Shown: positions 5,588 through 14,978, numbered from the stretch's first letter. The stretch is 27,429 bases of DNA from an uncultured Acidiphilium sp. (GCA_902495325.1 CABUWK010000029.1:1-27429); one strand, 5' to 3'. The notes: generated from the sequence alone by a model not told the origin. A program made the numbers and translations.

Positions 5588-7031
5588 TTTTCACCCTGTT
5601 AAATTCGACGAAAAAGTTACTGCCGCAGTCCTTCTTGCTACGGACGCCGTATTTTAATTTATGGTTATCCAGAATCGCCTTCACGATGGAAAGCCCGAGC
5701 CCCGTACCCTTCACCGGGCGGGAATTCGTTTCCGAAATGCGTTTGTAACGATCCCATATCGTCGGGAGCTTTTCGGCGGATATCCCCTTGCCGGAGTCGA
5801 TTATCTCAAGTAATATCTTGTCGTTTTCTGCCGTAAGATACACTTTTACAATCTTGTCTTCCCCGGTATAGTTGATGGAATTTCCGAGAAGATTGTAAAT
5901 GACCTGCTCTATTTTCTTTTCGTCGGCAACGGTGATGAGGTCGGGCGCGATATGGTCTTCGATCTGATATCCATGATTTTCCACGTAATCGGAAAAACGA
6001 CCGATCACCTTTTCCGTCAGTTCGGACAAATCAAACTCCTGCGGGTCGAAGGTTTCCACCGCCGACTGCAATTTGGAGAGATTCAGGATATCGGTCACGA
6101 GCATGGCGAGCCTGCCCGCTTCCTCGATGATAACCTGCGCGTGCTTCGCCCTTTTCTCGGGATCGTTGCCAGAAAAATCGCCGATCATTTCCGCATACGC
6201 CTTGATCATCGTAAGCGGGGTCTTCAGATCGTGCGAGACGTTTGCGAGAAGGTCTCTCTGCAACATGCCGGACTTGATCACGCAGTCCTTCGCGTAGTTC
6301 AGCGTTTTTCCGAGCTCGTTGATCTCGGTATAACTGCCTTCTGTACGGAAAGTGACGGAACTGTCCCCTTCCGCCCATTTTTTCGCCACCGCACTCATTT
6401 CGTCGATCGGTTTCGAAAGCTTGCCCGCAAGATACCAGGCAAGGAAAAACCCGATCACCACCACGACCGCCGTGACGAGGATAAACTGCGTTCTTAAAAT
6501 AAACACCGTTTCCGAAAGCCTTTCGCGGGAACTCGTGAGAACAAGATAACAGTCGACTTCACCGTTCGTGTTCAGGATCGCGGCGGCGCTGTAAAACACG
6601 CTTTGCCGTTTCTCCTGATCGTTCGGATCGACCGCCTGATACACGTCGCACACTTCGTTTTCTTTCGCGTTGATCAGGCTTTCCACCGCACGGGAGATCG
6701 TGGAAGATTCCGCCTGCGAAAGATTGGAAAAACTCGCGCCGGAGGGATATTTCAGAATGTATTCCGCGGCGGCATGATCGATCTTTACAAGGTAAACGTT
6801 GACCCCGGCTTCGCGGCACGTCTGCGCGATCGTTTCGAATGCGCCGTCGTTCCCCGTTTTCGTCTGAAGCCTTACGGAATAATCCCGCATGCTCGATATC
6901 TTTTCCCGCCGGTAATACCCCTCTAAAAGGGCAAGCTGAAAAATCCAGACGAACGCGATGATCGACAGGATGAAAACGGTGAAGTAGAGCCACATTTTAA
7001 ATTTCAGTTTTCTGAAATCGGGCTTCTTCAT
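5580..7031 (-). CDS. Sensor histidine kinase (two-component, PhoR-like layout)
   Basis: This 483-aa membrane kinase is predicted to autophosphorylate and pass phosphate to the response regulator encoded just upstream. The layout is a first membrane segment at about 14-36 and an extracellular domain at about 37-178. A second membrane segment at about 180-202 is followed by a HAMP linker. The HisKA domain has His267 within NVSHDLKTPLTMIKAY, and the C-terminal ATPase domain shows NLLGNSINY (N box), DSGKGIS (G1) and GTGLGLSIVK (G2). All catalytic motifs are intact. Its ATG overlaps the regulator's stop by 4 bp (ATGA). The signal is unknown; the extracellular domain has no motif I recognise. Confidence 0.93.
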   Translation of the reverse strand: MKKPDFRKLKFKMWLYFTVFILSIIAFVWIFQLALLEGYYRREKISSMRDYSVRLQTKTGNDGAFETIAQTCREAGVNVYLVKIDHAAAEYILKYPSGASFSNLSQAESSTISRAVESLINAKENEVCDVYQAVDPNDQEKRQSVFYSAAAILNTNGEVDCYLVLTSSRERLSETVFILRTQFILVTAVVVVIGFFLAWYLAGKLSKPIDEMSAVAKKWAEGDSSVTFRTEGSYTEINELGKTLNYAKDCVIKSGMLQRDLLANVSHDLKTPLTMIKAYAEMIGDFSGNDPEKRAKHAQVIIEEAGRLAMLVTDILNLSKLQSAVETFDPQEFDLSELTEKVIGRFSDYVENHGYQIEDHIAPDLITVADEKKIEQVIYNLLGNSINYTGEDKIVKVYLTAENDKILLEIIDSGKGISAEKLPTIWDRYKRISETNSRPVKGTGLGLSIVKAILDNHKLKYGVRSKKDCGSNFFVEFNRVKNE

Positions 7032-7705
7032 AATTCGAACTTATAACCCATACCCCTTAACGTAACGATGAATTTTCTGTATTGTTTCAGGTTGCTTCTC
7101 AGCATTTTGATATGCGTGTCCACGGTACGGTCGTCCCCGTAAAAATCATAGCCCCACACGTCGGAAAGAAGTTTTTCTCTCGAAAGGGCGATGCCGCGGT
7201 TGTTCACCATATAGAAAAGCAACTCATACTCCTTCGGCGTGAGATCGGCTTTTTCACCGTCCACGTAAACGTTGCGCCCGAGCATATCGATCTCGAGCCC
7301 TTCGAATTTCATTACAGAGTTATTCTTCGGCTGATTTTTGGAGTTGGCGTTGCGCTTTAATACGGCGTTGATACGCGCCATGACTTCCTTGGGAGAAAAC
7401 GGTTTCACGACGTAATCGTCGACCCCGATCTCGAAGCCGAAAAGCTTGTCGTACTCTTCCCCTCTTGCCGAAAGCATGATGACGGGAATGTCCTTCGTTT
7501 TGCGGATCTCTTTCACGGCGGAATATCCATCGAGCTTGGGCATCATGATGTCCATGAGAATCAGGTCGTAATCGTTCTGTCTGCACTTCTGCACGGCTTC
7601 CATACCGTCTCCTGCCTGATCCGATTCGAACCCTTCGAATTCCGCATACTCCGCGAGAACCTCTCTGATTTTCGCTTCGTCGTCTACGATTAAAATTTTA
7701 TACAT
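7028..7705 (-). CDS. OmpR/PhoB-family response regulator
   Basis: This 225-aa regulator has an N-terminal receiver domain with the acidic pocket Asp8/Asp9, phospho-acceptor Asp52 (LILMDIMMPKLDG), Ser79 and Lys101. A C-terminal winged-helix DNA-binding domain follows, with DLTPKEYELL, REKLLSDVWGYDF, RTVDTHIKMLRSNL and a final RGMGYKFEL hairpin. I placed the start at the ATG at 7705, 8 nt after a GGAGG. An upstream in-frame ATG at 7753 would add 16 residues without a ribosome binding site and would run into the -10 element. It is the first gene of a three-gene coupled operon with the kinase and a membrane protein. Target genes cannot be inferred; autoregulation would be typical. Confidence 0.93.
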   Translation of the reverse strand: MYKILIVDDEAKIREVLAEYAEFEGFESDQAGDGMEAVQKCRQNDYDLILMDIMMPKLDGYSAVKEIRKTKDIPVIMLSARGEEYDKLFGFEIGVDDYVVKPFSPKEVMARINAVLKRNANSKNQPKNNSVMKFEGLEIDMLGRNVYVDGEKADLTPKEYELLFYMVNNRGIALSREKLLSDVWGYDFYGDDRTVDTHIKMLRSNLKQYRKFIVTLRGMGYKFEL

Positions 7706-7752
7706 CGTTTTTACCTCCGTATATCCGTTTTTATTGAAACGATTATAGATCA

Positions 7753-7763
7753 ATTATATTATA
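7753..7763 (-). promoter_or_regulatory. Probable -10 elements of the two-component operon
   Basis: Two overlapping TATAAT hexamers read on the minus strand (7763-7758 and 7758-7753) lie about 50 bp before the regulator start. No well-spaced -35 is obvious; TTTCAT 16 bp upstream is a weak candidate. The lack of a -35 would fit an activator-dependent, possibly autoregulated, promoter. The rest of 7706-7991 shows no gene. Confidence 0.5.
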
Positions 7764-7991
7764 ACAGGAAAGCAACGGAATGAAATAAATGTGAAAAAAG
7801 CGATTTTTTGCTCTTTTTGCCGCAATTATCCGTTTTTTCACAATTCCGCTCCCCTCTTTCGGGGGTACTTTCCCCGCTTTTCCGATTTTATCATGCCGGG
7901 TGTTTTCAATGGACTTTCACGCCCGTTTCCTCCGGTTTCACCCGTTTTTCCGCAGGCAACCTTAAAATGCTTTCCGCCCCGACCGGAAGGA

Positions 7992-8684
7992 TCAAAGCTC
8001 TTTCAAGCCTTTTCCGCCGCTTTCAAACAGATAGCTTTTCCCTTCGCCGATCGCCTTTTCGAACGTTTCGTTCCGGAACACAAGCGCAGAGCGATTCCCG
8101 ATGCAATAGAAAGGGCTTTCGTGAACGCCCTGCCCGACCGACAGGAGAAAGTCTTCCTTCCTCTCGTCGAAGTGAGGGCAAGCGCCGCCCTTTAAAATGC
8201 CGAGCGCGTTTTCAAACCCGTAAGGGGTATCTTCGCCCGCGTCCGTCTTGCTGTCGGTATACATTTCGCGAAACCAGCAGATCGCCCCGGCGGAAAGCCC
8301 GCAGAGGATAGCGCCTCGCCGATAAGCCTCAAGGATCAATCCGGTAACGCCCGTTTCTTTCCATTTCGAAAGCATGTAAACGGTATCGCCTCCGCCGACG
8401 TAGATCAGATCCGCCGCCCCGAATTTGTTTTTCAGTTTCTCTTCGTCCGTCACCCCGCGCGACACGAGAGCGACGTCTGTTTTCAACCCGTTGTCTCCCG
8501 TATAGGTTTTATGAAACGAGTTGTAATAAGGCATACAGTCTCTGCTTGCCGTTCCGACAAACAGAGCAACCGCCCGTCTGTCTCCCGCACGTTTTTTTGC
8601 TTCTTCGCAAAGAAAACGATCGATCGAAGCCGTCTCTTTGCTCTTCAGTTCTCCGCCGCCGATCGCGACGATCGTTCTGTCCAT
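7992..8684 (-). CDS. pepE: Peptidase E / S51-family serine peptidase
   Basis: Members of family S51 (dipeptidase E and relatives) are cytoplasmic serine peptidases with a class I glutamine-amidotransferase-like fold. Many cleave Asp-X dipeptides. This 230-aa protein has the N-terminal VAIGGGE strand, VGGGDT loop, and nucleophile elbow CGLSAGAICW with Ser131. A downstream CPHFDER provides a candidate catalytic His (171). Length matches the family (about 210-240). It follows the LysR gene by 34 bp on the same strand and may be cotranscribed with it. Substrate specificity is not readable; cyanophycinase-like relatives share the fold but are usually longer. Confidence 0.85.
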   Translation of the reverse strand: MDRTIVAIGGGELKSKETASIDRFLCEEAKKRAGDRRAVALFVGTASRDCMPYYNSFHKTYTGDNGLKTDVALVSRGVTDEEKLKNKFGAADLIYVGGGDTVYMLSKWKETGVTGLILEAYRRGAILCGLSAGAICWFREMYTDSKTDAGEDTPYGFENALGILKGGACPHFDERKEDFLLSVGQGVHESPFYCIGNRSALVFRNETFEKAIGEGKSYLFESGGKGLKEL

Positions 8685-8718
8685 ACGCTTTCCTTCTTCC
8701 GTAAACTTTGCCCGCGGG

Positions 8719-9621
8719 TCACACGTTGTAAAGGTTATTATCGAGAATACGGATAAACTCCTTCACCGCAAAGGAATGAGAATCGACCTCTTTGCTCAGC
8801 ACGACCCCCGTTGCCCGAAGGGGAAGGGTCGGCGTGACTTTGATCTCGGTCAATTCCTTTCTTTCGAGCTGTTCCTGCACGTATCTGCGCGGAATGCACG
8901 CGATGCCCATACCGTTTTTCGCCATTTCGATCAGAAGTTCCACGCTTCCGATCTCGAACTCCGGCACAATGTTGATGTTCAGCGATTCCAGGAAATTCAC
9001 GATCTCTTTCGTGGTGGAAGTGGAATTGTCCAGCATTAAAATAGGGTAATTGGGCAGATTTTCGAGAGGAATCACCCTGTCGAACAAATTGGAAAATTTG
9101 TCCGACGCAACGAAAATATCTTCCACAACGCCCGTCTGTCCCGTCAGGATCACGTTTTTATCGTAAACGGGAAGATTGACGAAGCCGATATCCGCCTTAT
9201 TCGATTTGATCAGCTCGAGGGTCTCTTTCGTCGTGCTGTCTTTAAAAGTGATGGTCACGTTCGGATAAATATCGTGATATTTTTTGATATAACGCATCAG
9301 ATAGTGCGTCACGACGGTATCGGACGCGCTGATCCTCACCGTGCCCGTGGCAACCGTTTTCATCTCTTTGAACTTCGCTTCCGCGACGCCGATAAGCTTC
9401 ATCGCCTGATCGACGGCGGCAAATACCTGTCTTCCGCCCGTTTCGGTCAGCTCCATCCCGCGGGAAACGCGGTTAAACAGCTTTCCGCCGAGCTTGTTTT
9501 CGAGTTGTTTGATCGCCTGAGAAACCGCAGGCTGAGAAATATGCAATTCCTGCGCGGCTTTCGTTAAACTTCCGTTTTTCGCCACCGTATAAAAAAGCTT
9601 GTATAAATCAAGATCGACCAT
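8719..9621 (-). CDS. LysR-family transcriptional regulator
   Basis: The 300-aa protein has the standard LysR layout. A winged helix-turn-helix covers about residues 1-60 (LTKAAQELHISQPAVSQAI, then KLGGKLFNR). A linker helix follows, and then a periplasmic-binding-protein-like effector domain beginning near TGTVRISASDTV. The start is preceded by GGGAGG at a good distance. It lies between mnmE (90 bp upstream) and the peptidase E gene (34 bp downstream), all on the minus strand. There is no divergent gene, so the usual LysR neighbour rule gives no target. The effector is unknown. Confidence 0.92.
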   Translation of the reverse strand: MVDLDLYKLFYTVAKNGSLTKAAQELHISQPAVSQAIKQLENKLGGKLFNRVSRGMELTETGGRQVFAAVDQAMKLIGVAEAKFKEMKTVATGTVRISASDTVVTHYLMRYIKKYHDIYPNVTITFKDSTTKETLELIKSNKADIGFVNLPVYDKNVILTGQTGVVEDIFVASDKFSNLFDRVIPLENLPNYPILMLDNSTSTTKEIVNFLESLNINIVPEFEIGSVELLIEMAKNGMGIACIPRRYVQEQLERKELTEIKVTPTLPLRATGVVLSKEVDSHSFAVKEFIRILDNNLYNV

Positions 9622-9711
9622 GCCTGCCTCCCGTTTTTCTTGTTTCTCTCCCTTTTCCCCTTTTTATATCTTTTATGCGCCTTCCGCCGCCCGGAATTTT
9701 TTCCCGGCGAA

Positions 9712-11052
9712 TTATTTCCCGACGCAGAATTTGCCGAAGATTTCGTCTATGATCCTTTCGTTCGCGCTTTCGCCGCTGATCTCGCCGAGAGCTTCCCAGG
9801 CGTCCTTGATATCGATCGTCACGAGATCGGGCGTTTTCTCCATGCCGGAAAGAGCGTCTTTCAAAGCCTTCCGCACGCGGAGCAGAGCGTCTTTATGTCT
9901 TTCCTCCGTAAGGAAATCGGCATTGAAATCGATTTTGCCGCCCATTGCCTTTTCGGAAAGAAGCGTTCTGAACTCGTCTATCCCCTCTCCCGTTTTCGCC
10001 GAAACGGTCACGTCGCCTTTTACCTCGCAAACGACGGGAAGATCGCTTTTGTTCACGACGACGATCCTTTCGAGATCTTTCGTGTCCCCGAGCACCTTTT
10101 TATCGTCCTCGCCGAGAGGCAAAGACCCGTCGAGCACGACGACGCACACGTCGCTCTCCTTCATGGCGCGGACCGAACGTTCGATCCCCGAATTTTCCAG
10201 ATCGTCCCCGCTGTCGCGGATGCCGGCGGTATCGGTGAGCAGATACTTCACGCCGTCGAGCATGATCTCTCCTTCCACCAGATCGCGCGTCGTTCCCGCC
10301 ACGGACGAAACGATCGCCTTTTCGTAATCGAGCAGGCGATTGAGAAAAGAGCTCTTTCCCGTGTTCGGGCGTCCGAGCAACGCGACTTTCACGCCGTTTT
10401 TGATCGTTCTTCCCTTGCCGTAACGGGCAAGCAGATCTTCCGTTTTCTCAAGCACTTCGCAAAGGCTTCCGCGGATATCTTCCGCATTGTCCTCGCCGAC
10501 GCCTTCGTCCGGATAATCGATATCCGCGTTGAGAAACGCGAGCACGTAAGTGAGCTTTGCCTGCATTTCTTTTACGATCGCGTTCAGCTTTTCGCGGTAG
10601 AGATAATACCCCGCCCGGACGCCGCCGACCGATTCGCTGTTGATCATATCGATCAGCCCTTCGCAGGAAGAAAGGCTCATCTTACCGTTCAGAAAGGCGC
10701 GGCGGGTAAACTCACCGTTCGTCGCCATTCTCGCGCCGAGAGCAAGTGCGCGCTTTAACACCCCGCGGGAGATCGCAACCCCGCCGTGGCAATGAAATTC
10801 GATCGTGTCTTCTCCCGTATAGCTCTTCGGTCCGCGAAAGAATACGCACATGCCGAAATCGGTAAAATCGCCGCCGTCGATCTCTCCGGGATACATCTTA
10901 TAAGGTTCGAAATCCTTCACGGGGGTTTTCCCGATCGGACGGAACATTTTTTCCGCAATCGCAAGCGGGCTTTCCCCGCTGATCCTGATCACCGCGACGC
11001 CGCCCGTTCCGGGGGCGGTGGAAATCGCAGCGATATTCTGCCCGTATGTCAT
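9712..11052 (-). CDS. mnmE: tRNA modification GTPase MnmE
   Basis: MnmE, with MnmG, adds a carboxymethylaminomethyl group at C5 of the wobble uridine of several tRNAs, using GTP, methylene-tetrahydrofolate and potassium. This 446-aa protein has the N-terminal folate-binding domain (GTGGVAVIRISG), a helical middle domain and an inserted G domain. The G domain has GRPNTGKSS (about 227-235), DTAG (274-277) and NKSD (334-337). The invariant C-terminal Cys is present in FCVGK (usually CIGK). Length is typical (about 450). The start follows AAGGAGAG. It lies 12 bp after the gene for a membrane protein. The partner gene mnmG, often nearby, is not in the window. Confidence 0.97.
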   Translation of the reverse strand: MTYGQNIAAISTAPGTGGVAVIRISGESPLAIAEKMFRPIGKTPVKDFEPYKMYPGEIDGGDFTDFGMCVFFRGPKSYTGEDTIEFHCHGGVAISRGVLKRALALGARMATNGEFTRRAFLNGKMSLSSCEGLIDMINSESVGGVRAGYYLYREKLNAIVKEMQAKLTYVLAFLNADIDYPDEGVGEDNAEDIRGSLCEVLEKTEDLLARYGKGRTIKNGVKVALLGRPNTGKSSFLNRLLDYEKAIVSSVAGTTRDLVEGEIMLDGVKYLLTDTAGIRDSGDDLENSGIERSVRAMKESDVCVVVLDGSLPLGEDDKKVLGDTKDLERIVVVNKSDLPVVCEVKGDVTVSAKTGEGIDEFRTLLSEKAMGGKIDFNADFLTEERHKDALLRVRKALKDALSGMEKTPDLVTIDIKDAWEALGEISGESANERIIDEIFGKFCVGK

Positions 11053-11064
11053 CGGTCTCTCCTT

Positions 11065-12018
11065 TCAGGAAAACAGATCGCTTCCGCCATCCGTATTCCC
11101 GCCGTCGGATCCCTTTGCGGAATCCTGTTTTCCCTCCCCGGGCTCGTTCCCGCGGGAATTGAATTCGGCAAACGGATCGTTTTCTTCCGCCTTCTTATCG
11201 GAAAACTCCGAAAAAGGATCTTCCGCCGGCTTTCCGGAGGAGGAAGAAGGTCCGCCGTACCGGTTATTACCGTAAGGCGTATTGTCGTAATTGCCGAACG
11301 GATTGCCGTAGGCGTTTCCGTTACGATAATTTCCGTAGCCGCCTGTGCGATAACGCGCCGCGCGCTCTCTCAGATACTGCCCGTAATCTCCCCTTTCGTT
11401 GTTTCTTACCGAGAAAAGGAAAATCGCAAAAAGCAGGTCGGAAGAGAACAGCACATCGAACACGATCGCCCACACCGAAAGGACGGACGCCTTCTGCGGA
11501 TTGTAGATCTTGTAAAGATTCATGCACAGAATGAGCGTCAGAACCATCGTCGCGAGGGAACACGCATTTGCAAACATCGTGAGCATGAGGGTCAGTCCGT
11601 TTGAGGCAAAATCTTCCTCGATCAAAGTTTTTCCATCAAGCAGCAACCTGATCAGAGGAATGCCGTAGACCCCGTCGAGCACGCCGAGAAAGAGAACGTA
11701 GCCGCCCGCGGTCAGAGCCGCCGCAAGGCCGAGTGCTTTGTATTTCGCAAACATTCCCTCTTTTCCCTGCAACTCGCCCATGAGATACAGCGCAAGAAAG
11801 GGAACGAACGCGAACCACGCTTTCCCGAGCCCCGATCTTACCGACATTTTATAGAGAGCAAAACCGCGGAAGAGAAATCCCGCAAGAAAAAACAGGAATT
11901 TAAAGCCGAGCGTCGTAAACAAAAACAGCAGATATCCGTCCGCCGCAAGCCCGCTTCCGATCGCCTGTGCAAGCGAAGCGGAAAATGTCTGCAACGAATA
12001 CAATACGGAATAAATCAT
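11065..12018 (-). CDS. Membrane protein with Gly/Asn-rich cytosolic-type tail
   Basis: This is a 317-aa protein of unrecognised family. The first about 200 residues contain five or so hydrophobic segments (for example near 28-52, 66-82, 96-118, 144-168 and 180-202). The last 114 residues are low complexity: a Tyr/Gly/Asn-rich stretch with GNPFGNYDN-like units, then two copies of a short motif (DPFSEF and DPFAEF) in a charged linker. A GAGGTG site precedes the ATG. It sits 15 bp after the CPBP protease gene and 12 bp before mnmE, so the three are probably one transcript. The tail suggests a flexible protein-interaction region; function is unknown. Confidence 0.75.
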   Translation of the reverse strand: MIYSVLYSLQTFSASLAQAIGSGLAADGYLLFLFTTLGFKFLFFLAGFLFRGFALYKMSVRSGLGKAWFAFVPFLALYLMGELQGKEGMFAKYKALGLAAALTAGGYVLFLGVLDGVYGIPLIRLLLDGKTLIEEDFASNGLTLMLTMFANACSLATMVLTLILCMNLYKIYNPQKASVLSVWAIVFDVLFSSDLLFAIFLFSVRNNERGDYGQYLRERAARYRTGGYGNYRNGNAYGNPFGNYDNTPYGNNRYGGPSSSSGKPAEDPFSEFSDKKAEENDPFAEFNSRGNEPGEGKQDSAKGSDGGNTDGGSDLFS

Positions 12019-12033
12019 TCAGGTCACCTCTTT

Positions 12034-13164
12034 TTATAATTGGAACACGATCTGCACGAACGCGAATAAGATCCCGAGCCCGAGCAGGATCGCCGCGACG
12101 GTCGGATTCGCTTTTTTCGAATTTTCGCGGTACTTCCCGTCGATCGGATAAACGATGCCGTCGCCGCGGAAAGGCGCGCTCTCCGTTGCGTCGTGAAGAA
12201 CGACTTCCCCGTTTTCACCCTTTGCGGCATAAAGCAGGTCGCTGTGCCACGGTTTCCCGCCGAGAACTTTTTTCTTTTCGTTTCCGACGTGCATCGTGCC
12301 GAAATACACGACGGATACCACGAGACAGATCACGCCGAAGGCGATCATTACGGCATCCGTAAAACTGCCGAAAAGATACGCATCTTTCGTTCCCGTCTGC
12401 GCGGCGATCGTGTGATTCATCATCAGCCCGACCGCTACCGTGAAGGCGTTATTGAAAAAGTGCATTGCCGAACCGAGAAGCCAGTTCCGCGTGATATACA
12501 CGACCGAAGCGATCGCCACCCCGCCGAAAAACTGCAGGATCATCATCTGAAAAGATCCGTGCATAAACGAGAACATGACGGCGGAACACAGGACGGCGCA
12601 CACGCCGCCGAATTGTTCCAGCCCGCGCATCACGATCCCCCGGAAAAGCATTTCCTCGACCGCCGCGGGAAGAAGCGCGGTAAGCAACAGATACACCAGG
12701 ACAAACAAAGGCGAGAGAACGCTTGTCGGCGGATCGTCCGGCACGGCAGTCGAACCGAAGAAATCGGACGCGTCCTCTCCGAATGCGAGATGGGTATAAT
12801 AAAAGCATACCATGATACCGGCGACGAGAAGAAGGCTCATCAAAATCTGCACGCCGTCCCACTTCGCCACATATCCCGCGCCCGAAAAGGGATTCACCCG
12901 CCGGATCTTACAATACGCAAAGGCGATCAGAAAAAGCAGAGCCTGAGAAAGCAGCGTGCTCACGATCATGTAAGCGTAATAATCGAACCGGTATACGGCG
13001 CGGAGCATGTTCCCGGCGAACGCCCGCAGGAAAAGGGGAAACAGCAACCAGCACGTGAGGACGATCAGATAGACGATCGCCGAATCGAGCGCGTTGAACC
13101 GTTTCGGATTGTATTCTTTTTTCCCCGCGGAAGGATCTTTCATCCTCGCGTTTTCATTTTCCAT
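12034..13164 (-). CDS. CPBP-family intramembrane metalloprotease
   Basis: CPBP (CAAX protease/bacteriocin-processing, Abi) proteins are membrane-embedded metalloproteases. This 376-aa protein has several membrane segments and the family's conserved motifs: EExxxR as EEMLFR (Glu170, Glu171, Arg175), FxxxH as FSFMH (His202), and HxxxN as HFFNN (His235, Asn239). The motifs look intact, so activity is plausible. A soluble segment of about 70 residues before a last C-terminal membrane helix is longer than in minimal members. It lies between proS (83 bp upstream) and the Gly/Asn-tailed membrane protein. Substrate unknown; bacteriocin immunity or protein processing are the usual roles. Confidence 0.88.
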   Translation of the reverse strand: MENENARMKDPSAGKKEYNPKRFNALDSAIVYLIVLTCWLLFPLFLRAFAGNMLRAVYRFDYYAYMIVSTLLSQALLFLIAFAYCKIRRVNPFSGAGYVAKWDGVQILMSLLLVAGIMVCFYYTHLAFGEDASDFFGSTAVPDDPPTSVLSPLFVLVYLLLTALLPAAVEEMLFRGIVMRGLEQFGGVCAVLCSAVMFSFMHGSFQMMILQFFGGVAIASVVYITRNWLLGSAMHFFNNAFTVAVGLMMNHTIAAQTGTKDAYLFGSFTDAVMIAFGVICLVVSVVYFGTMHVGNEKKKVLGGKPWHSDLLYAAKGENGEVVLHDATESAPFRGDGIVYPIDGKYRENSKKANPTVAAILLGLGILFAFVQIVFQL

Positions 13165-13247
13165 AACGTTTTTCTCCCGTAAACATCCGGCACTGCGGCA
13201 ACCGTTGATCTTTCCGGAACCGCGTTTTCCTCCGGTTCACCCGGTCA

Positions 13248-14978
13248 TCACACGCGATAACGGTCAAACAGTTCTCCGATCTTGCCTTCGATAAATTCTT
13301 CCGCTTCCGCGATCGGGGCTTCCCCTTTGAAGGTCTTGTCGCGGAAGGAGACCTCCACGACGCCGCGATCGCACGTTTTGCGGCTTACGACAACGCGCAC
13401 CGGCACGCCGAAGAGATCGGCGTCGGCAAACATGGCGCCCGCACGGATATCGCGGTCGTCGTACAGAACTTCCGTTCCGCGGGCATTAAGGCTTTCGTAA
13501 AGTTTATCGGCGGTTTCCTTCACTTCGGGGTCTTCCGACTGCAGACAGCAGATCTCCACGTGCCACGGGGCGATCGTGATCGGCCAGATCGGACCGTAAG
13601 CGTCGTGCTGTTCTTCGCAGATGGAAGCGCAAAGTCTCCCAACGCCGATGCCGTAGCACCCCATGATCGGGTTCTTTCTGCTTCCGTCGGCATCCACGTA
13701 AGTCATGTCCATAGACTTCGTGTACTTCGTTCCGAGCTGGAAGATGTTTCCGATCTCCACGCCGCGGTAAAGTCTGATGGTCGGTTTCCCGCAAACGGGA
13801 CAGATCCCGCCGTTATAGGCTTTCGCCACTTCCGCATATTCCACTTTTCCGACGTCTCTTTCCATGTTCACGCCGGCAAGATGATAATCTTTTTTATTCG
13901 CCCCGCAACAGAAGGATTTCACTTCCGCGAGCGAGCGGTCGTACACGACTTTCGCATGCCCCGTAAAGTTCACCGGTCCGATGAAACCGGGGACGATGCC
14001 GTTGCTTTCGAGCACGCCGGAAGCGGGATGCACTTCCGTTTTCAGATAGTTGCGGAGTTTCGTTTCGTTCACTTCGAGATCGCCGCGCAGGAATACAACC
14101 ACGAGATCGTCCGTCGCGTTTTCCTGATAAACGACAGCCTTGCACATTCTCGTCGGATCCGCGTGAAGGGCGTGTTCGAGCGCCGCGATCGTCTTCATAT
14201 CCGGCGTGTGGATCTCTCTCATTTCCTCGATCTCGCAGGGGATCTCGTGGGTGATGCAATCCGCGACTTCCACGTTGGCGCGATAATCGCACCCTTCGTT
14301 TTCACACACGGCAAGCGTATCTTCGCCGATATCCGTAAGAAGCATGAATTCGTGGGAAACGTTACCGCCCATCATACCGCTGTCGCTCTTCACTGCGATA
14401 AAATTTTTCACGCCGGCGCGCTTGAAAATGCGGTTATAAGCCTCGTATAAGGCATAATAGTATTTTTCGAGATCCTCCTGAGAGGTATGGAAGGAATAAG
14501 CGTCCTTCATCGTGAACTCGCGCACGCGGATCAGACCGCCGCGGGCACGGGGTTCGTCGCGGTACTTCGTCTGGATCTGGTAGATCATGAAGGGAAAATC
14601 GGTATACGATTTCGCGATGTCCCGCGCGAGATGCACGGCGGCTTCTTCATGCGTCATGCCGAGAACCATTTTCGTGCCGTTGCGATCGGTAAAGCGAGCC
14701 ATTTCGCTCCCGATGCTCGTATACCTGCCCGACTCTTCCCAAAGGGTTGCCGGCATCACGACGGGGAACAGAACTTCCTGCCCGCCCACGCGGTCCATTT
14801 CTTCCCGCAGAATGGCTTCGATCTTGCGCATAATGCGCTTCGCGGGGGTAAAAAGAGAATAGCTGCCCGCGCACATAAACTTCATATAACCGCCCTTCAT
14901 CATAAGGGCGTGGCTTGCGATCTGACAATCCTTCGGCGTTTCCTTGAATCTCGCGCCGAGCAAATTTCTGACTAACAT
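13248..14978 (-). CDS. proS: Prolyl-tRNA synthetase (bacterial type)
   Basis: This class II synthetase charges tRNA-Pro with proline. The 576-aa length matches bacterial-type ProRS (about 570). The class II catalytic core is visible in the N-terminal part (motif 2 region TKYRDEPRARGGLIRVREF, MKDAYSFH). A central insertion domain (roughly 220-390), as in editing-competent bacterial enzymes, includes the SDSGMMGG and CGANKKDYHLAG segments. Motif 3 (GCYGIGVGRL) and a C-terminal anticodon-binding domain follow. The start is preceded by GGAG. It has its own promoter at 15061-15089 and a short leader of about 80 nt. Confidence 0.97.
   Translation of the reverse strand: MLVRNLLGARFKETPKDCQIASHALMMKGGYMKFMCAGSYSLFTPAKRIMRKIEAILREEMDRVGGQEVLFPVVMPATLWEESGRYTSIGSEMARFTDRNGTKMVLGMTHEEAAVHLARDIAKSYTDFPFMIYQIQTKYRDEPRARGGLIRVREFTMKDAYSFHTSQEDLEKYYYALYEAYNRIFKRAGVKNFIAVKSDSGMMGGNVSHEFMLLTDIGEDTLAVCENEGCDYRANVEVADCITHEIPCEIEEMREIHTPDMKTIAALEHALHADPTRMCKAVVYQENATDDLVVVFLRGDLEVNETKLRNYLKTEVHPASGVLESNGIVPGFIGPVNFTGHAKVVYDRSLAEVKSFCCGANKKDYHLAGVNMERDVGKVEYAEVAKAYNGGICPVCGKPTIRLYRGVEIGNIFQLGTKYTKSMDMTYVDADGSRKNPIMGCYGIGVGRLCASICEEQHDAYGPIWPITIAPWHVEICCLQSEDPEVKETADKLYESLNARGTEVLYDDRDIRAGAMFADADLFGVPVRVVVSRKTCDRGVVEVSFRDKTFKGEAPIAEAEEFIEGKIGELFDRYRV

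Noticed and set aside
7850..7870. CCCC/GGGG hairpin after the peptidase E gene as terminator
   Set aside because: The stem is only four base pairs and no T run follows on the minus strand.
13560..14450. Long + strand frame opposite proS, and similar long frames opposite CPBP, mnmE, tkt and parE
   Set aside because: They lie entirely antisense to strongly conserved genes. Their His/Arg-rich composition is typical of shadow frames in this codon usage.
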